NCBI GenBank assembly: GCA_020796225.1
Contig: CM036754.1
Coordinates: 17,312,867 to 17,376,866, forward strand
DNA from: Arion vulgaris
Taxonomy: Eukaryota > Mollusca > Gastropoda > Stylommatophora > Arionidae
Length of the DNA stretch: 64,000 bases
Direction of reading: 5' to 3'
In this document: positions 10,480-21,660 of the stretch, piece by piece
How positions within the stretch are numbered: position 1 is the stretch's first letter
Layout: each line of letters opens with the position of its first letter
The notes under the pieces: model-generated
What the model was told of the DNA's origin: nothing
The model's input: only the letters and a program-made list of their open reading frames with translations
The model's database searches: none
Program-made: the position numbers and the translations under genes

Positions 10480-10860
10480 CTATTCCGCTCCTCGTGAAGC
10501 GTAGGTCCTCAACAGTTGTTCGTTACTATTCCCGATCTCTATTTTCTTAATGACTTCCTAGGATAGTCCATCATCCTTCAGGTCATCAAGGAGACCTCCA
10601 AGCCTGTTTACTTCGTTCCCTTATTAGTTTTATTTGCGGGCTCCACTCAACTGCCTGTCTAATGATACTCGACTGTCTTCCGCAGGATATGCCCGACACA
10701 TCACCATTTTCACATTTGAACCTAGATCATCATCAGTTCCTGTCCTGTTCCTATCCACAGGTCTGTGTTTTACAACTATGTTATACCATCTCAGTCTGAA
10801 AATACGCCGAACATGCCTGTTGACAAAAGTCTGAATCTTATTTATATTTAACTTAGTGAC
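10480..10860 (-). mobile_element. LINE RT 3' tail, minus strand, degenerate
   Basis: Minus-strand codons read QTFVNRHVRRIFRLRW, the QTFVNRCLRRIL-type block that follows the RT domain in many LINEs. Frameshifts follow. Confidence 0.6.
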
Positions 10861-11039
10861 TAACGACGTTTACGAGCCATGCAACAAAACAGATTTCACA
10901 TTTGAATTACATATTCCGAACTTAGTTTTAGTAGGGGTGACAGTAGATTTCCACACTGTGTACAGGGAGCTTACACAAACAGCAAATTTATTCAGCATAT
11001 CCAGCTAAAACAATTTAGTCACATTAAACGTCACAGTGG

Positions 11040-11165
11040 CTTTTAAAAAGCTGTAATGGATAGCATGATTCCTGGAAGAAAATGCATGGAACGACCAAGA
11101 CGACGGAGGCTTGTGACAGAAGTTAACGAAACCTTGAGTTTGATGATGAAGAAGGTAGAGTAAAT
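11040..11165 (+). mobile_element. LINE C-terminal tail fragment
   Basis: Plus-strand codons VMDSMIPGRKCMERPRRRR match the IPGKRxRGRPRRRW block seen in LINE tails at 42.0 and 60.4 kb. Short and broken. Confidence 0.5.
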
Positions 11166-11354
11166 AGCTAGAGATTATTTGGGGAATTTTCCAGAGTGCC
11201 GTGTTGAGAACGACGTTCTAAGAATGACATTCAACTTGAAGAGATCCAGCCGACGAAATTTAAGAATAGTGTGAGAAAAATTGACTGTATAGAATCTCCA
11301 TATATAAACTTCATCAAATAGAGTAGTGAGACAGATGGGCGGTATATTCTTCAT
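11166..11354. other. Short unassigned stretch
   Basis: Nothing recognised between the LINE tail and the MITE. Confidence 0.4.
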
Positions 11355-11517
11355 CAGTAGCGGCTCGTAATCATTTTTGTTGGTGGGGGCAGACATTTTT
11401 TTCCGATAAATCATGGTTTTTGGTTGCTATATTTTAATTTATAAAATAATAGATATACGTTATACATTATTTTTAGTGGGGCCCAGTCCCATGGCCCTTA
11501 ATGACGAGCCGCCACTG
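11355..11517 (+). mobile_element. hAT-type MITE, family E, copy 2
   Basis: 163 bp with ends cagtagcggctcgt and acgagccgccactg. The perfect target duplication is ttcttcat (11347-11354 and 11518-11525). Confidence 0.9.
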
Positions 11518-11525
11518 TTCTTCAT

Positions 11526-12105
11526 ATAGAAACTACAACTGAATGTAATCAACGTCTATGTACTCTGGTTGTGCTCTCTGAACAACGGTCGACTGCAGAG
11601 TTAGGCAATAGGTGCGTAGAAAGTAAACTTGTGGTTATAATCCTGTGTTTGTAAACTCTTTCTTTCCGCTGGCTCTTGTTTACTGTCCTTGTATTTCTCA
11701 AGATACTATTTAGTTACCATATTCATTGGCTCCGGTGCTTTCCCATGGGTTCTTGACACTCCTTATTCACTAATCTATAAATTCAGTGCACCTTCATGTG
11801 TGATCGTTTTTTAATGCTAGGGAAAATGTCAACGACAGAGCATGTTAACAGTAGCTCTGGCGACGACTTCGAATTGATTAGTTTCAAAATTCGAGTACAA
11901 ATTTCTATTGTTGTTACTGGAGAATGAATGGTACTTGGAAACCAACAACATCACCTAGTATTCAAATACGTCTCAATGTTAGCTACTGAGCTATGGCGCC
12001 TTTCTAAATGTCTGTTCATATATAAATACACATTCATGATATAATATCATTGGCATAATAGCATGATTAAGTAATAGAATCTAAGTTTGCACTCATACAG
12101 TGTTT
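11526..12105. other. Intergenic AT-rich DNA, nothing supported
   Basis: No ORF, repeat or RNA structure could be supported. A weak resemblance links about 11.70-11.76 kb with 41.04-41.10 kb. Confidence 0.4.
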
Positions 12106-12109
12106 GATC

Positions 12110-12400
12110 ATATCTAACGTCATGGAGGCTTACAGAAGAGAATCATGGAAATGTATTTATCAATAAGAGAAAATACGGAATAACCCAAGAGAAGACTGTT
12201 ACAAGATGTGATAGACATGAATGAATCAGATACGGATTGCCTTATATATGAGAGAGAGATTCTTATGAGAAATGTCATGATAGCAAAGTTCTGTAATTAT
12301 ATAAATGAACAAGATCCGGATTGCCTTATATATGATAGAGAAATTCTTATGAGAAATGTCATGATAGCAAAGTTCCGTAATGACCATAAATGAATCAATG
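12110..12400 (+). mobile_element. LINE C-terminal tail with internal 84-bp tandem duplication
   Basis: Codons RRLLQDVIDMNES and DCLIYEREILMRNVMIAKF align by eye with the tail block at 42.0 kb (DGLNMTAAKTGHLAYEREKF). The segment starting gatacggattgcc at 12229 is repeated at 12313, an in-frame 84-bp duplication. Confidence 0.6.
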
Positions 12401-12629
12401 ACATTAGATAAAAGTGTAGTACTTCGACTTTAGTCTTAAAGTGCAATATCAATGACAGCTAACGTTCTGAGAAAGTCGAATTTGTGATAGACTCGCAATT
12501 GCAATATGAAATTGCCAAATTTCTCTGAAGTTTAGCAGTTTCGCAAAAGTACGTTAACAGAGAATTGATGTCTTTAAACACACAACTTTTGTAAAATATC
12601 AGATACTTGAAGAAACAAAATGCACAAAT

Positions 12630-13130
12630 TGTGTGTATTAATCTATGTGGCCTTTTTTCCTATTTATAGACGGTCAATTAGCAAGTCTTTTACTGTGACC
12701 ACGTCTGAGTTTGCTCTTGTCTCTCTTATCTTTCAGCTCATCCCCATGACTCTTTTTTAAAAGATTATTTACCTTTGCACAATATTGTTCTCTACACAAC
12801 TTGGTCATCAGCAAGTCTTTTTCTCATTAATTGGGACCGATTGAAAAGTTCGTCATTGATGCCTTGCAAATATCCTTATATCTAAGAAGTGGTATACCTT
12901 GGTGCCTCTTCCTCTCCGAAAGTTCACAGAACAACATTTGTTGTGGTATGCGGGTATTGTCCATTCTTCTCACATGCACTAACCATTTAGTCTTCTACTG
13001 CTGAGCATGCCCATGATGGAAGGCAAGTTTGTACGTTGTAGTACTTCAGAGTATGTTATTTTGTCGTACAACTTGATGTTAATAATCTTGCGACTACATT
13101 TAACACACAGATAAAAAAAACAAATTCGTC
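12630..13130 (-). mobile_element. LINE 3' ORF remnant, minus strand
   Basis: Minus-strand pieces YDKITYSEVLQRTNLPSIMG, GMLSSRRL and SVNFRRGRGTK correspond to the post-RT region of RTE/CR1-type LINEs. Frameshifts separate them. Confidence 0.65.
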
Positions 13131-13144
13131 TATAAATGGATTAC

Positions 13145-13190
13145 ACTCTATATATATATGTATGTGTTGTGTGTATGTATGTGTCGTGAT
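13145..13190. repeat. (TA)n/(TGTA)n microsatellite
   Basis: A short run of tatatatatatgtatgtg type. Confidence 0.8.
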
Positions 13191-14245
13191 TAATGAAAGG
13201 TATTCTGTAGAAATGTCAACTCCATATATGCGTATGCTTAATGTGAGACTCTCACACCTTGTGCTTAGTTTGTCATATTCTAGAAAAAGAAAAAGAAACT
13301 CAAAGACTTAAACCCTTATAGATTGTTTGTCAATTATAAACATATAAAACTTGGATTTGTATACTGTTTAACTCAAACTATTTTGGTATACACTGGTGTT
13401 TTAAATATCCTCCCCAAACCCCAAAAAAATATAATAAACTTTGTCGATCCTTAGAAAAGATCATTTCTTGTAGCTTTTTATTCCCAAAATCTAATGATAC
13501 AACAAAACCTATTGCTGTTCCTTTATCACACTGAATGATATATATATCAGTTATAACTCAGTTACATCCGCTTCTGTATATAATTTATAACTATATTAGG
13601 GAACGTATATAACCAACCTTCAGTTTAATTTAGATAAATATAACCTATCTATGGGGCTGTAATCTCTCAAATAAACTTATGACGCACACAAGGATATGAT
13701 ATTGTGATCTTCATTTGTCACGATATTCCACTAACCAAATATTCTTCTAAATGTTGAACAGTTCAATACAGGATGAAGGATATTATACTGTAGCAAAACA
13801 CACCTGTTTCGAAATACAAAGGAGATTTTCATATTGATTAGATTATTTATTAGTTCGAAAACGTCTTGTTACTTAAGCGTTTCTTATGCTTTTATCTCTT
13901 TCAGACAGAATCTTTATTGTGTACTTTACAACTGCGCCTACATTTTTATTTTTATTTATCAAATTAGCTTTGTCAATGTTTTCTCTAATAAGCAGTGATA
14001 CAGAAATAGGAAAGAGTGTCGCAATCGTAGAATAAGATGACAAATGTACCCAGTGGTTATTTCTATTTTACGACTTTATTTTCATTAGGTTGTCATTTTA
14101 TGTTGTTATATTTCTTTCAAGTATGTCATAGTACGACATTTGTAGACGTGGGAAGAAGAGTTTTAAATATGAATATGGCTATGAGTCAGGTATGACGTCC
14201 TACTGTATGATTAATCAGATCGATAGCATTATATCTATCTATCAT
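13191..14245. other. AT-rich DNA without recognised features
   Basis: About 1 kb with many stops in all frames. No repeat copy was recognised. Confidence 0.45.
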
Positions 14246-14249
14246 TTTC

Positions 14250-14415
14250 ATGTCATATTATTGACACATAAAGCTTTGAAGACTGATAGCTATTGCTGCC
14301 ATTCTGTTGCCTCTCTTCTAAATATTTCCAGTGTCAGATCACAATTTTTCAAATCTCTTTCCACCGATCTTCTCCGAGTTTCATTTTGACACCCACGACT
14401 TCTTTTTCCATCCAC
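14250..14415 (-). mobile_element. Probable LINE tail fragment, minus strand
   Basis: Minus-strand codons near RRSVERDLKNCDLTLEIF and RREATEWQQ resemble the RDMKxCxL...W-type terminal region of LINE ORFs. It lies directly next to another tail in the same orientation. Confidence 0.4.
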
Positions 14416-14429
14416 TGTCTATTGTAGAA

Positions 14430-14700
14430 ATATCATAGCCAATAATAATAATAATTTCTCTTGATCCGTTATACGTTACATAGGGCCCGCAAGATATTTC
14501 TCCATACCGCTCTATCGTGGACAACTCGCTCAATCTCCTTCAGGAAACTGAGACCGATATTTTTTGCCTCTCTCAGCAAAGTTCGTGTCAGGGTCTCCTT
14601 TGGTAATTCTTGCAAACTTTCGGTAGCTCTTTAAATTTCTTGTGGTGAGGTAAATGGTCTCACGCACAAGTCCTCCTCCTTTTTCATCCGAGCTTGGAGC
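14430..14700 (-). mobile_element. LINE 3' ORF tail, family J, minus strand
   Basis: The minus strand encodes, with frameshifts, the KETLTRTLLREAKNIGLSFL and EIERVVHDRAVWRN blocks. The same family is at 8.6, 24.8 and 51.2 kb. An (aat)n run adjoins at 14444. Confidence 0.65.
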
Positions 14701-14734
14701 CGGCATTGGCAGAGTTAATTGAACTAGCTAATGC

Positions 14735-15125
14735 CCGATGTTAATTTTTTTTCAGTTTTGCTTTCAGACTGTATTTGTGTTATATTTTCCACTTCTTCTA
14801 TGCATTCATTTGTCTCGTTCATTTCTTGCATTGAATTATCATCAGCGTGTGATTGGAATCTACCAACATTATAATTATCTAAACAGATTACTAGTTTACA
14901 AGATGTTTGATCTATGTGTGTTATATTTATATTAAATTTGTTCTTATAGTTTTCTCAAAGAATTTATTATTTGTTTCAATGTTTGCTTCATTGACTTCAA
15001 TCAAGATCGATGTCATAAAACAAAACATTCAGTAACTGTTCGAAGTTTAATTAATGGCTATATCCACATTTAGTCCACATTTACGTGGCTCCTGCTATGC
15101 TAGCATGTAGTTCTTACATCTCCAA
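14735..15125. other. AT-rich DNA, nothing supported
   Basis: Contains a 65-codon hydrophobic ORF on the plus strand (14738-14935) with no recognisable domain. I do not call it a gene. Confidence 0.4.
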
Positions 15126-15129
15126 CACA

Positions 15130-15470
15130 CTACATTTCTCACATATGTTCATCAACAGCACAAACACCCCATGTCATACAACGATCTAACACAGCAATTC
15201 TCACACTGTCTCACAAACCACATGTCTCGACACAATCCCACATGTCTCAACATCTCACACAACACCCACTGTTTCTAACACAAAACCCCATTTTCAACAC
15301 ACACCACTGTCTCAACACACAACACATGTCTCTATACACCCATGTCTCTAACACACACACCAATTCTCAACACACAACACCCACATGTCTCTAACACACA
15401 ACACCCACATGTCTCTAACACACAACACCCACATGTCTCTAACACAACAACACCCACCTGTCGACCTTGG
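15130..15470. repeat. ~22-bp tandem array derived from a LINE linker
   Basis: Units are of the form acacacaacacccacatgtc plus tcta. Early copies are degenerate and later ones nearly perfect. The unit matches the acaacacccacatgtcta segment of the LINE tail at 20.93 kb (codons TTPTCL). The array leads straight into the end of such a LINE ORF at 15.48 kb. Confidence 0.85.
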
Positions 15471-15600
15471 TCAACACCCACCTGTGATAGACGATTGTGT
15501 TCCACAACTCTACAGTCATCTCCGCGCACACCAGAAATGTGCAACAACCCAAGTCTGAGGCTGTTGTAATCATCGTTTGGCACGGAACAGCTCTACATAT
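15471..15600 (+). mobile_element. LINE ORF 3' end with remnant terminal zinc-finger segment
   Basis: Plus-strand codons CDRRLCSTTLQSSPRTPEMC then NNPSLRLL match the minus-strand end at 20.82-20.90 kb (SQSAPHTPERCSNTRLILL). The Cys/His spacing of the parent finger is partly lost. Confidence 0.6.
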
Positions 15601-16035
15601 CAATATGTTATCAATATTTTATTTAACTATATTGGATTTCTACTATCTCATAAAAACGTCTTCAGATTGCGCAATGTTGTAGATATATGTCTTGCAGACA
15701 TTATCGATTTTGTTTTTCAATTGTTCAAGATAACATTTATTGATTCTAATTTTTCTACCATATATGTTCATGTCATTTACATATATATATATATATATAT
15801 ATACTTCTCACAAAGGAAGATTTGCAGATTTTGTGTTAACACTGTTATTTTCGTGATTATAATTCTCATGGCAATACTTTTTTTACTTTGTTACAATTCT
15901 TACATAATTTTACAAGTGATATATACAAGACAGAATTGGTGCATTTGAGATGTGCATATATAGAAGAATAGGCAGGGTTTCGTGGACAGAAAAACAGACA
16001 AATAAACAAGTTTTAGGAAAATTAGGCATGCAGAA
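15601..16035. other. AT-rich DNA with a (TA)n run at ~15780-15802
   Basis: A 123-codon plus-strand ORF (15577-15948) runs through the TA repeat. Its composition is that of random AT-rich sequence, so it is not called as a gene. Confidence 0.45.
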
Positions 16036-16039
16036 ACTA

Positions 16040-16290
16040 TTAAGAGAAATAAAATTCAGACAAATAAAGTATTTTGAGCACATAAAAGGTATGACACCTT
16101 GATAAAATCTTTACTAGAGGAAAGTTGAGGGAGAAGAGCAAGAGGAAGACCGGGAGATAAGTGTGATGTAAATTTAAAGAAATGGACAGGATATAGTCTG
16201 GTAGAGTGCAACACCAAGGCGAAAGACAGAGGATGCTGTAGATTCATTGCAGCCAACCTTCGATGTGGAAACGGCAGCTGATGATGATGA
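16040..16290 (+). mobile_element. LINE C-terminal tail, plus strand
   Basis: Codons KEMDRI, ECNTKAKDR and the terminal LRCGNG followed by a stop correspond to the known LINE end NLKEWTGxS...RxxWRxxxANLRxGNGT. Frameshifted. Confidence 0.6.
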
Positions 16291-16609
16291 TATACAAGAC
16301 AGAATTAATGCATGACATTTGGTAGATAAGGTGGCAGCAGGACATGAAAGAAACCTTAAATATGATGCTGGAAGAGACGAGAGCATCTGGAAGAGACGAG
16401 AGTTTCAAAGTCGGGATGTGATGAACGCGACGTTTCGCATGGGGCATGCTATTACTTGATTTAGTGAATATATCCATATGATTTCTCCGAGATAAGTCTA
16501 TTATATTTTCTGCAGCTTACTGTGTCCTATTTCTTTTCCAAATATTTCAAGCTGGTTTCACATTATATCAAGCTGAATTCTTAATACATAAACTTAACCA
16601 AAAACTAAT
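16291..16609. other. Unassigned, repeat-like
   Basis: Contains a short duplication (gaagagacgagag at 16372 and 16389). Reverse-strand ORFs show no domain. Confidence 0.4.
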
Positions 16610-16677
16610 TTTATTACACTAAGTACGGTATTTATTACACTAAGTACGGTATTTATTACACTAAGTACGGTATTTAT
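16610..16677. repeat. 21-bp tandem repeat, first block
   Basis: Units tttattacactaagtacggt plus a, about three copies. The same unit reappears at 16977-17037 on the far side of an intervening repeat. Confidence 0.9.
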
Positions 16678-16975
16678 AATGCCGCGACTCAAACGGGCAG
16701 AAGTATGGTATGGACAGAGCCGATATCATCAATGCGGTACTCTCTCAATTATGTGACATGGACACGTCTCAGACACTGGAACGAGTTCGAGAATTAGGCG
16801 TTAAGTGTGGACATGCCAGACAGTGTCGTCTTCGTGGTAGAGAGAGAAGATATAGTAATCAACTTCTCATGGGTACGGTGAGCAAATGAACTTTAGGATG
16901 GCTGCTGCAGCGGAGGACAGAGCATGCATGGGAATGCCCAATGTGCCGTGACGTCGATCACATAACATAACATAA
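16678..16975 (+). mobile_element. Family G repeat with a CxxC-type coding remnant
   Basis: Codons LERVRELGVKCGHARQCRLR, then in another frame WLLQRRTEHAWECPMCRDVD. A homologous remnant lies at 40.19-40.39 kb (LLRWRSEHLWTCPECYND). Probably the end of an unidentified retroelement ORF. It is bracketed by the 21-bp repeat. Confidence 0.5.
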
Positions 16976-16976
16976 C

Positions 16977-17037
16977 GGTATTTATTACACTAAGTACGGT
17001 ATTTATTACACTAAGTACGGTATTACACTAGTAGTAT
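16977..17037. repeat. 21-bp tandem repeat, second block
   Basis: Two to three copies of the same unit found at 16610-16677. The last copy is truncated. Confidence 0.88.
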
Positions 17038-17530
17038 TTATTAATTTTTTACAAACTGTACAGTTAGAATAGTTTTAGTGAATATGCTTGTCAAAGAACT
17101 AATATCCAGACCTTTGAGCACACCCTAAGGATTTACTTATCTACAATAACGGGCGATTGAACAAATACATTACAATAATATACAGTATTACATAAGTAAT
17201 TAAAAATGAATGATTAAATATAAAAATAAACACCACTCGACGTTTCAGTCATATACCTGTATCAAGATACACTGCCTACAATAACCTAACGTTTCAAACA
17301 TGGTTAAGTGTGGCTGGCTGAGGTAGAAGCCATTGTGCAATTACAGGAACCTGGAAACGGCCGAGGGATCAATCAGAAGACAGACTTGAAAATAAAACAT
17401 GTGCAAGATCTAAGTGTAGGAGATGGAATAAAAGTTGACTTGTCAATATCATGTGATCTACATGCGATCACATTTTTTTGGACATCTGTGAAAACTACTC
17501 AGACAAAACCTGACGACTGGAGTTCTTGAA
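17038..17530. other. Unassigned; short repeat-like motif at ~17225-17300
   Basis: On the minus strand, gatacaggtatatgactgaa then acgtcgag resembles a second class of Penelope-type terminal motif. A 73-codon plus-strand ORF at 17308-17529 has no recognised domain and runs into the next array. Confidence 0.4.
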
Positions 17531-18285
17531 GGTAACGTGACTGTAGGCAGACGTGTATAAATAGCCTAGATCGTGAGGAAGTTGTTGAAGGTAACGTGAC
17601 TGTAGGCAGATTTGTATAAATAGCCTCGATCGTAAGGAAGTTGTTGAAAGTAACGTGACTGTAGGCAGACGTGTATAAATAGCCTAGATCGTGAGGAAGT
17701 TGTTGAAGGTAACGTGACTGTAGGCAGACGTGTATAAATAGCCTAGATCGTGAGGAAGTTGTTGAAAGTAACGTGACTGTAGGCAGATTTGTATAAATAG
17801 TCTCGATCGTAAGGAAGTTGTTGAAAGTAACGTGACTGTAGGCAGACGTGTATAAATAGCCTAGATCGTGAGGAAGTTGTTGAATAACGTGATCTGTAGG
17901 CAGGGCGTGTATGAAAAGCTCTAGATCGTGAGGAAGTTTTGAAGAGTGCAGTAATGCGTGACTGTAGGCAGACGTGTATAAATAGCCTAGATCGTAGGAA
18001 GTTGTAAGTAAGACTGTAGCAGACGTATAAATAGCTGATCGAGAGTTTTGAAGTAACGTGACTGTAGGCAGACGTGTATAAATAGCCTAGATCGTGAGGA
18101 AGTTGTTGAAGGTAACGTGACTGTAGGCAGATTTGTATAAATAGTCTCGATCGTAAGGAAGTTGTTGAAAGTAACGTGACTGTAGGCAGACGTGTATAAA
18201 TAGCTCGATCGTAGGAAGTTGTTGAAAGTAACGTGACTGTAGGCAGATTTGTATAAATAGTCTCGATCGTAAGGAAGTTGTTTGA
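17531..18285 (+). repeat. 59-bp tandem array, ~13 copies, each with tataaatag
   Basis: Each unit reads ggtaacgtgactgtaggcag, then acgtgtataaatagcctaga, then tcgtgaggaagttgttgaa. Copies between about 17.88 and 18.06 kb carry many single-base gaps and insertions, while the flanking copies are nearly identical. Confidence 0.95.
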
Positions 18286-18439
18286 TTGGTATCGTTTTAC
18301 TGTAGTAACAAATTTAACTCGCTAGTGTGATTTGTTTTGGTTGATTTATGTAGCAGTACGTTGCGGATTGGTTAGACTCCCTATGGCATGTAAGACTTAA
18401 ACACCCAAATATCAACCAACGTATTTGCATGTTATACAC
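18286..18439. other. Short unassigned spacer
   Basis: Nothing recognised. Confidence 0.4.
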
Positions 18440-18690
18440 AGATACTCGTCGTGTGCACGGTAAGCACGGAATGGCACCAATGCGAACTACAAGGAATATC
18501 GTAAGAGACAACTAATGTAGGACCTAGGGAAGCTACCCTAGTAAATACAAAGCGTCGCAGAAATCGTATGTGTTGGCCTACTTGCATAACTGGCCCAGCG
18601 TATAATCGCTCTTAGGCTCAGATCACATACAAATCACACAGAGTAGTTAACAAGTGGTCGATATGGAACGCTCGAAGAAGAATATATAGA
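18440..18690 (+). mobile_element. SINE-like element, family A, copy 2
   Basis: Contains cgtaagagacaactaatg, acctagggaagctaccctag and gtggtcgatatggaacgctc, ending in gaagaagaat. Confidence 0.65.
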
Positions 18691-19380
18691 TACTATAAGA
18701 TCGTTAATTTATCTTCACGGCTACACGCATTGCACACTGTGGCTATGACTTGATATTTCTTTTTCAGCAACTTATTCGATCACAGCCTTCACAGTCTCCA
18801 TAATTTCACTCCTTGTAAATATCAACTACCTCGTCTACTACCATTATTTTTTTCTGTTAACTTGTATATCTAGAATATGTATCGTTGACTGTTATGACGA
18901 GTAGGAAACATTATGAGCAGCAGCACACCACTCAATCATACCCTTCGACATTCTCCTGAATGAATACTGAGCACTTTTGAGTATGTCAAGAGTAAATATC
19001 CGCCGGTTATATTACATTTTTTTTATGTGTTTGTTTTGGTTACACATAGTGTAATTTGATTCACCGTATTAAATTGTACACTTTATTTCGTTTATTGATA
19101 TCTTCTGTCTGACTTTTCGCCTTGAATTATTACGGATTTAATCAATTGTTCACGTATTTTTTTTTTTTAATATCAAAATTAAATAAAGATTTTTAATACC
19201 TCATCCACAAATAAGACAATCTGTATTTGATCTCGTGTGTACTTGTAATTGTGTTTATAAGATTTGTCAAGTTCTATTGTTGTTTGTTTACAATTAGATT
19301 TGTGTTTCTTGTTATATTCTTTTTTCTTAGAAATGTATATAAAAGTGTTTGATACCATAGTCATTTATTGATTGAAACAA
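18691..19380. other. AT-rich DNA, one weak exon-like segment
   Basis: A good acceptor (gatatttctttttcag, ending at 18767) precedes a short open frame of about 45 codons with a hydrophobic run SIISLLVNINYLVYY, ending TAG at 18904. There is no homology and no partner exon, so it is not called as CDS. Confidence 0.3.
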
Positions 19381-19381
19381 C

Positions 19382-19665
19382 ACCCGTGTGGTGCCGGGTC
19401 CCGCAAGGAAGCAAAGAATAGTACCACTGCGACCTGCAAAGAATAGTGTTACTGCAAGCTGCAAAGCATGTCGCAAGAGGCACTTAAGTAGGACCTAAGG
19501 AAGCTACCCTAGTAAATAAAAAGCATCTTAGAAATCGGATGTTCATGCTTACTGGTAGGCTCATAACTGGCACAACGTACAATCGCTCTTTGGCTAAGAT
19601 CACATACAAATCCCAAAGAATGGTTAACAAGTGGTCGATATGGAGCGTTCGAAGAAAAAGATTGA
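19382..19665 (+). mobile_element. SINE-like element, family A, copy 3
   Basis: Nearly full length from acccgtgtggtgccgggtcc to gatatggagcgttcgaagaa. It has a small internal duplication around aaagaatag at 19408 and 19439. Confidence 0.7.
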
Positions 19666-19955
19666 AGCAAACGTTCACTTGTAATTTCAGGTCGAAATAT
19701 CTTCATAGCAATCGGGACATGTCTATAAGTGTTCCGATCTAATTCCAAATATCTCCAACAGCTGTCTGTATTTCTGGATCATTTTAATGAGAGAATTTCA
19801 CCGATGATACTTTAATTGTATCCTTAACGTTGCATGGTTCTTCAATGAACACTCCTCTTCCTTCATTCTCTACTGCGTTTTCATTTGAACAACAGATTAA
19901 ATGATTTAGACACCTGACAAGAATGCCCTGGTTATTGTCTATCACAGTGAGTCAC
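19666..19955. other. Unassigned
   Basis: No supported feature. Confidence 0.4.
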
Positions 19956-19959
19956 ACAG

Positions 19960-20180
19960 AAAAAGTATAACGAGTATAGAGCAAGAGAAAGTTCATGCAA
20001 ACAATGGAGCGACGACATCAAGAACAGAATTCAGTAAATGAATAACAGCTTACAAAGTGCATTAGAACAAGCACACACACGATCATTACACCCCTCCACC
20101 ATCCCTCCCCAACCACTTCTATAAAGAAGTAAATGGTAGAAGAGAAGACGACCTCTCTTACTTCTCCCCCCAACATTGCT
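19960..20180 (+). mobile_element. LINE C-terminal tail fragment, plus strand
   Basis: Codons QWSDDIKNRIQ and NNSLQSALEQAHTRSLHPST resemble the LSLQxALxxAxxRxxWR end of LINE ORFs. Confidence 0.45.
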
Positions 20181-20242
20181 TCAGTTATCAATAGTAATAC
20201 TAGTTATTGTTGCAAATACATGAATTATTACATTGAGTCTAT

Positions 20243-20468
20243 AGGGCATCTGTAGCTTAAGCGATAATGAGCTTGATCACAGCCCAAGTGTACCTTGTTC
20301 AGACACTGTGGCGGACTGTTTGGAAGCAAATTCGTTTCGTTAATAATAGACCTCACCGTTCAGAATGCAATGGCAAACTACTGAACGTATAAGGGGTGCG
20401 TAGAAAATCGATGACTCGTTTACTGTGGCTGATGGCGGTGTCCTGTATAAGATATGCCACGATTGTCA
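20243..20468 (+). mobile_element. tRNA-derived SINE, family D, copy 2
   Basis: Head ctgtagcttaagcgataatg (A-box side), body with acctcaccgttcagaatgca, tail agatatgccacgattg. Confidence 0.7.
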
Positions 20469-20680
20469 ACATTGCTTATGTTGTTCTTCTTCTTTGTCGT
20501 CACACTGCTACCGGGTTGTTGCCCAGTGTCGTGGCTTTCTGTTTTGTCTTGCGCTGTTCTGGTGGCTTGTGTGATTGTTATCTTTGCTCTTTCACAGGAT
20601 TCTGCTACGCCATCTAACCATTTTGTCCGTGGTCTTCCTCTTGCCTTCTTTCCCGATGTTATGTTATAGGTGTTAATGTT
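20469..20680 (-). mobile_element. LINE C-terminal tail, minus strand
   Basis: Minus-strand codons KKARGRPRTKWLDGVAESCE then RAKITITQATRTAQDK form the GRPRxxWxD block of LINE tails. It abuts the family D SINE. Confidence 0.75.
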
Positions 20681-20750
20681 ATTTTTCATTAACAAGATAT
20701 TGAAATTTCATGGAAAAATACAATGAACTTTCTCTTGTTAAAATCTGTTT

Positions 20751-21660
20751 TTAATTATCTCTTTGGTGTGTGTCGCTAATATTATAATAGCCGTCCATTG
20801 CAAGCGATGATGACAACAGTATCAGACGTGTGTTGCTGCACCTCTCTGGTGTGTGCGGAGCTGACTGAGAGTCCAATCCTAGAACACAACCCCCTACCAC
20901 AGGTGGGGTATATATGATCACTGTTAGACATGTGGGTGTTGTGTGTTCTGTCTTTTTTCGCGCATCTCGTTTTCTCTGTGCCTCAACGGCACGATGATTC
21001 TCAGCTATAGGGGTTCCTCTTGAGTTGTTACAGCTCCCCATTTGGCGATCTTGGGCAAGGAATTCCCAGAACGTATTGTCTGTATCGAAGCATTTCAGAG
21101 ATACTTTAAGAGTGCCTTTAAAGCGCTTTTTCTGTCCACCAGCTGAACGTCTGCCCCCTTCAAGCTCGCCACACATTAACTGTTTTGGGATGCGTTTATC
21201 ATACATCTGAGCAACGTGACCGGCCCATCTCACTTGGGCCGTCTGCAACAGGGCGTTGACGCTTGGAATCTTTGCTCTTGTGAGGATTTCGCTATGTGGA
21301 ATTTTGTCCTGCCAGTTTATTTTTAATATTCTGCGTAGACAGCTTGTGTGGAAGCGGTTTCCTTTTCTTACTTTCTACTCTACACTCTCCATGCATTTGT
21401 TTGCGTACTGCAGCGTGGTTAGCACTATGGCCTGGTAAACTTTCAACTTTGTGGCTGCGCTTATACCCTTCCTCTACCACACAGTGACACGTAGCCTTCC
21501 GAACGCAGCACTGGGTTTGGATATCCTATTGTTGACCAAGATAGGCAAAGTTGTCCGCTGGCAGAAGACGCTGATGTTTAATGTTGATGTCTGGATCGTA
21601 GAAGATATTATACTTTCTGTCCATGTTATGTAATTATTCTTTTATAAATGCACATTTCAG
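20751..21660 (-). mobile_element. LINE 3' ORF remnant (post-RT region to terminal finger)
   Basis: Minus-strand order: FHTSCLRRILKINWQDKIPH, AKIPSVNALLQTAQVRWAGH, the 165-codon frame from 21248 with RIPKQLMCGELEGGRRSAGG and KKRFKGTLKVSLKCFD, then a degenerate finger-like end. This is the conserved tail of an RTE/CR1-like LINE. Two frameshifts are needed. Confidence 0.8.

Noticed and set aside
15577..15948. 123-codon plus-strand ORF with an Ile/Tyr run
   Set aside because: The run is a (TA)n microsatellite. No homology, and composition fits AT-rich random sequence.
18768..18904. Possible small exon with a hydrophobic segment
   Set aside because: A good acceptor and 45 open codons, but no partner exon, no family signature and many similar chance frames in this AT content.
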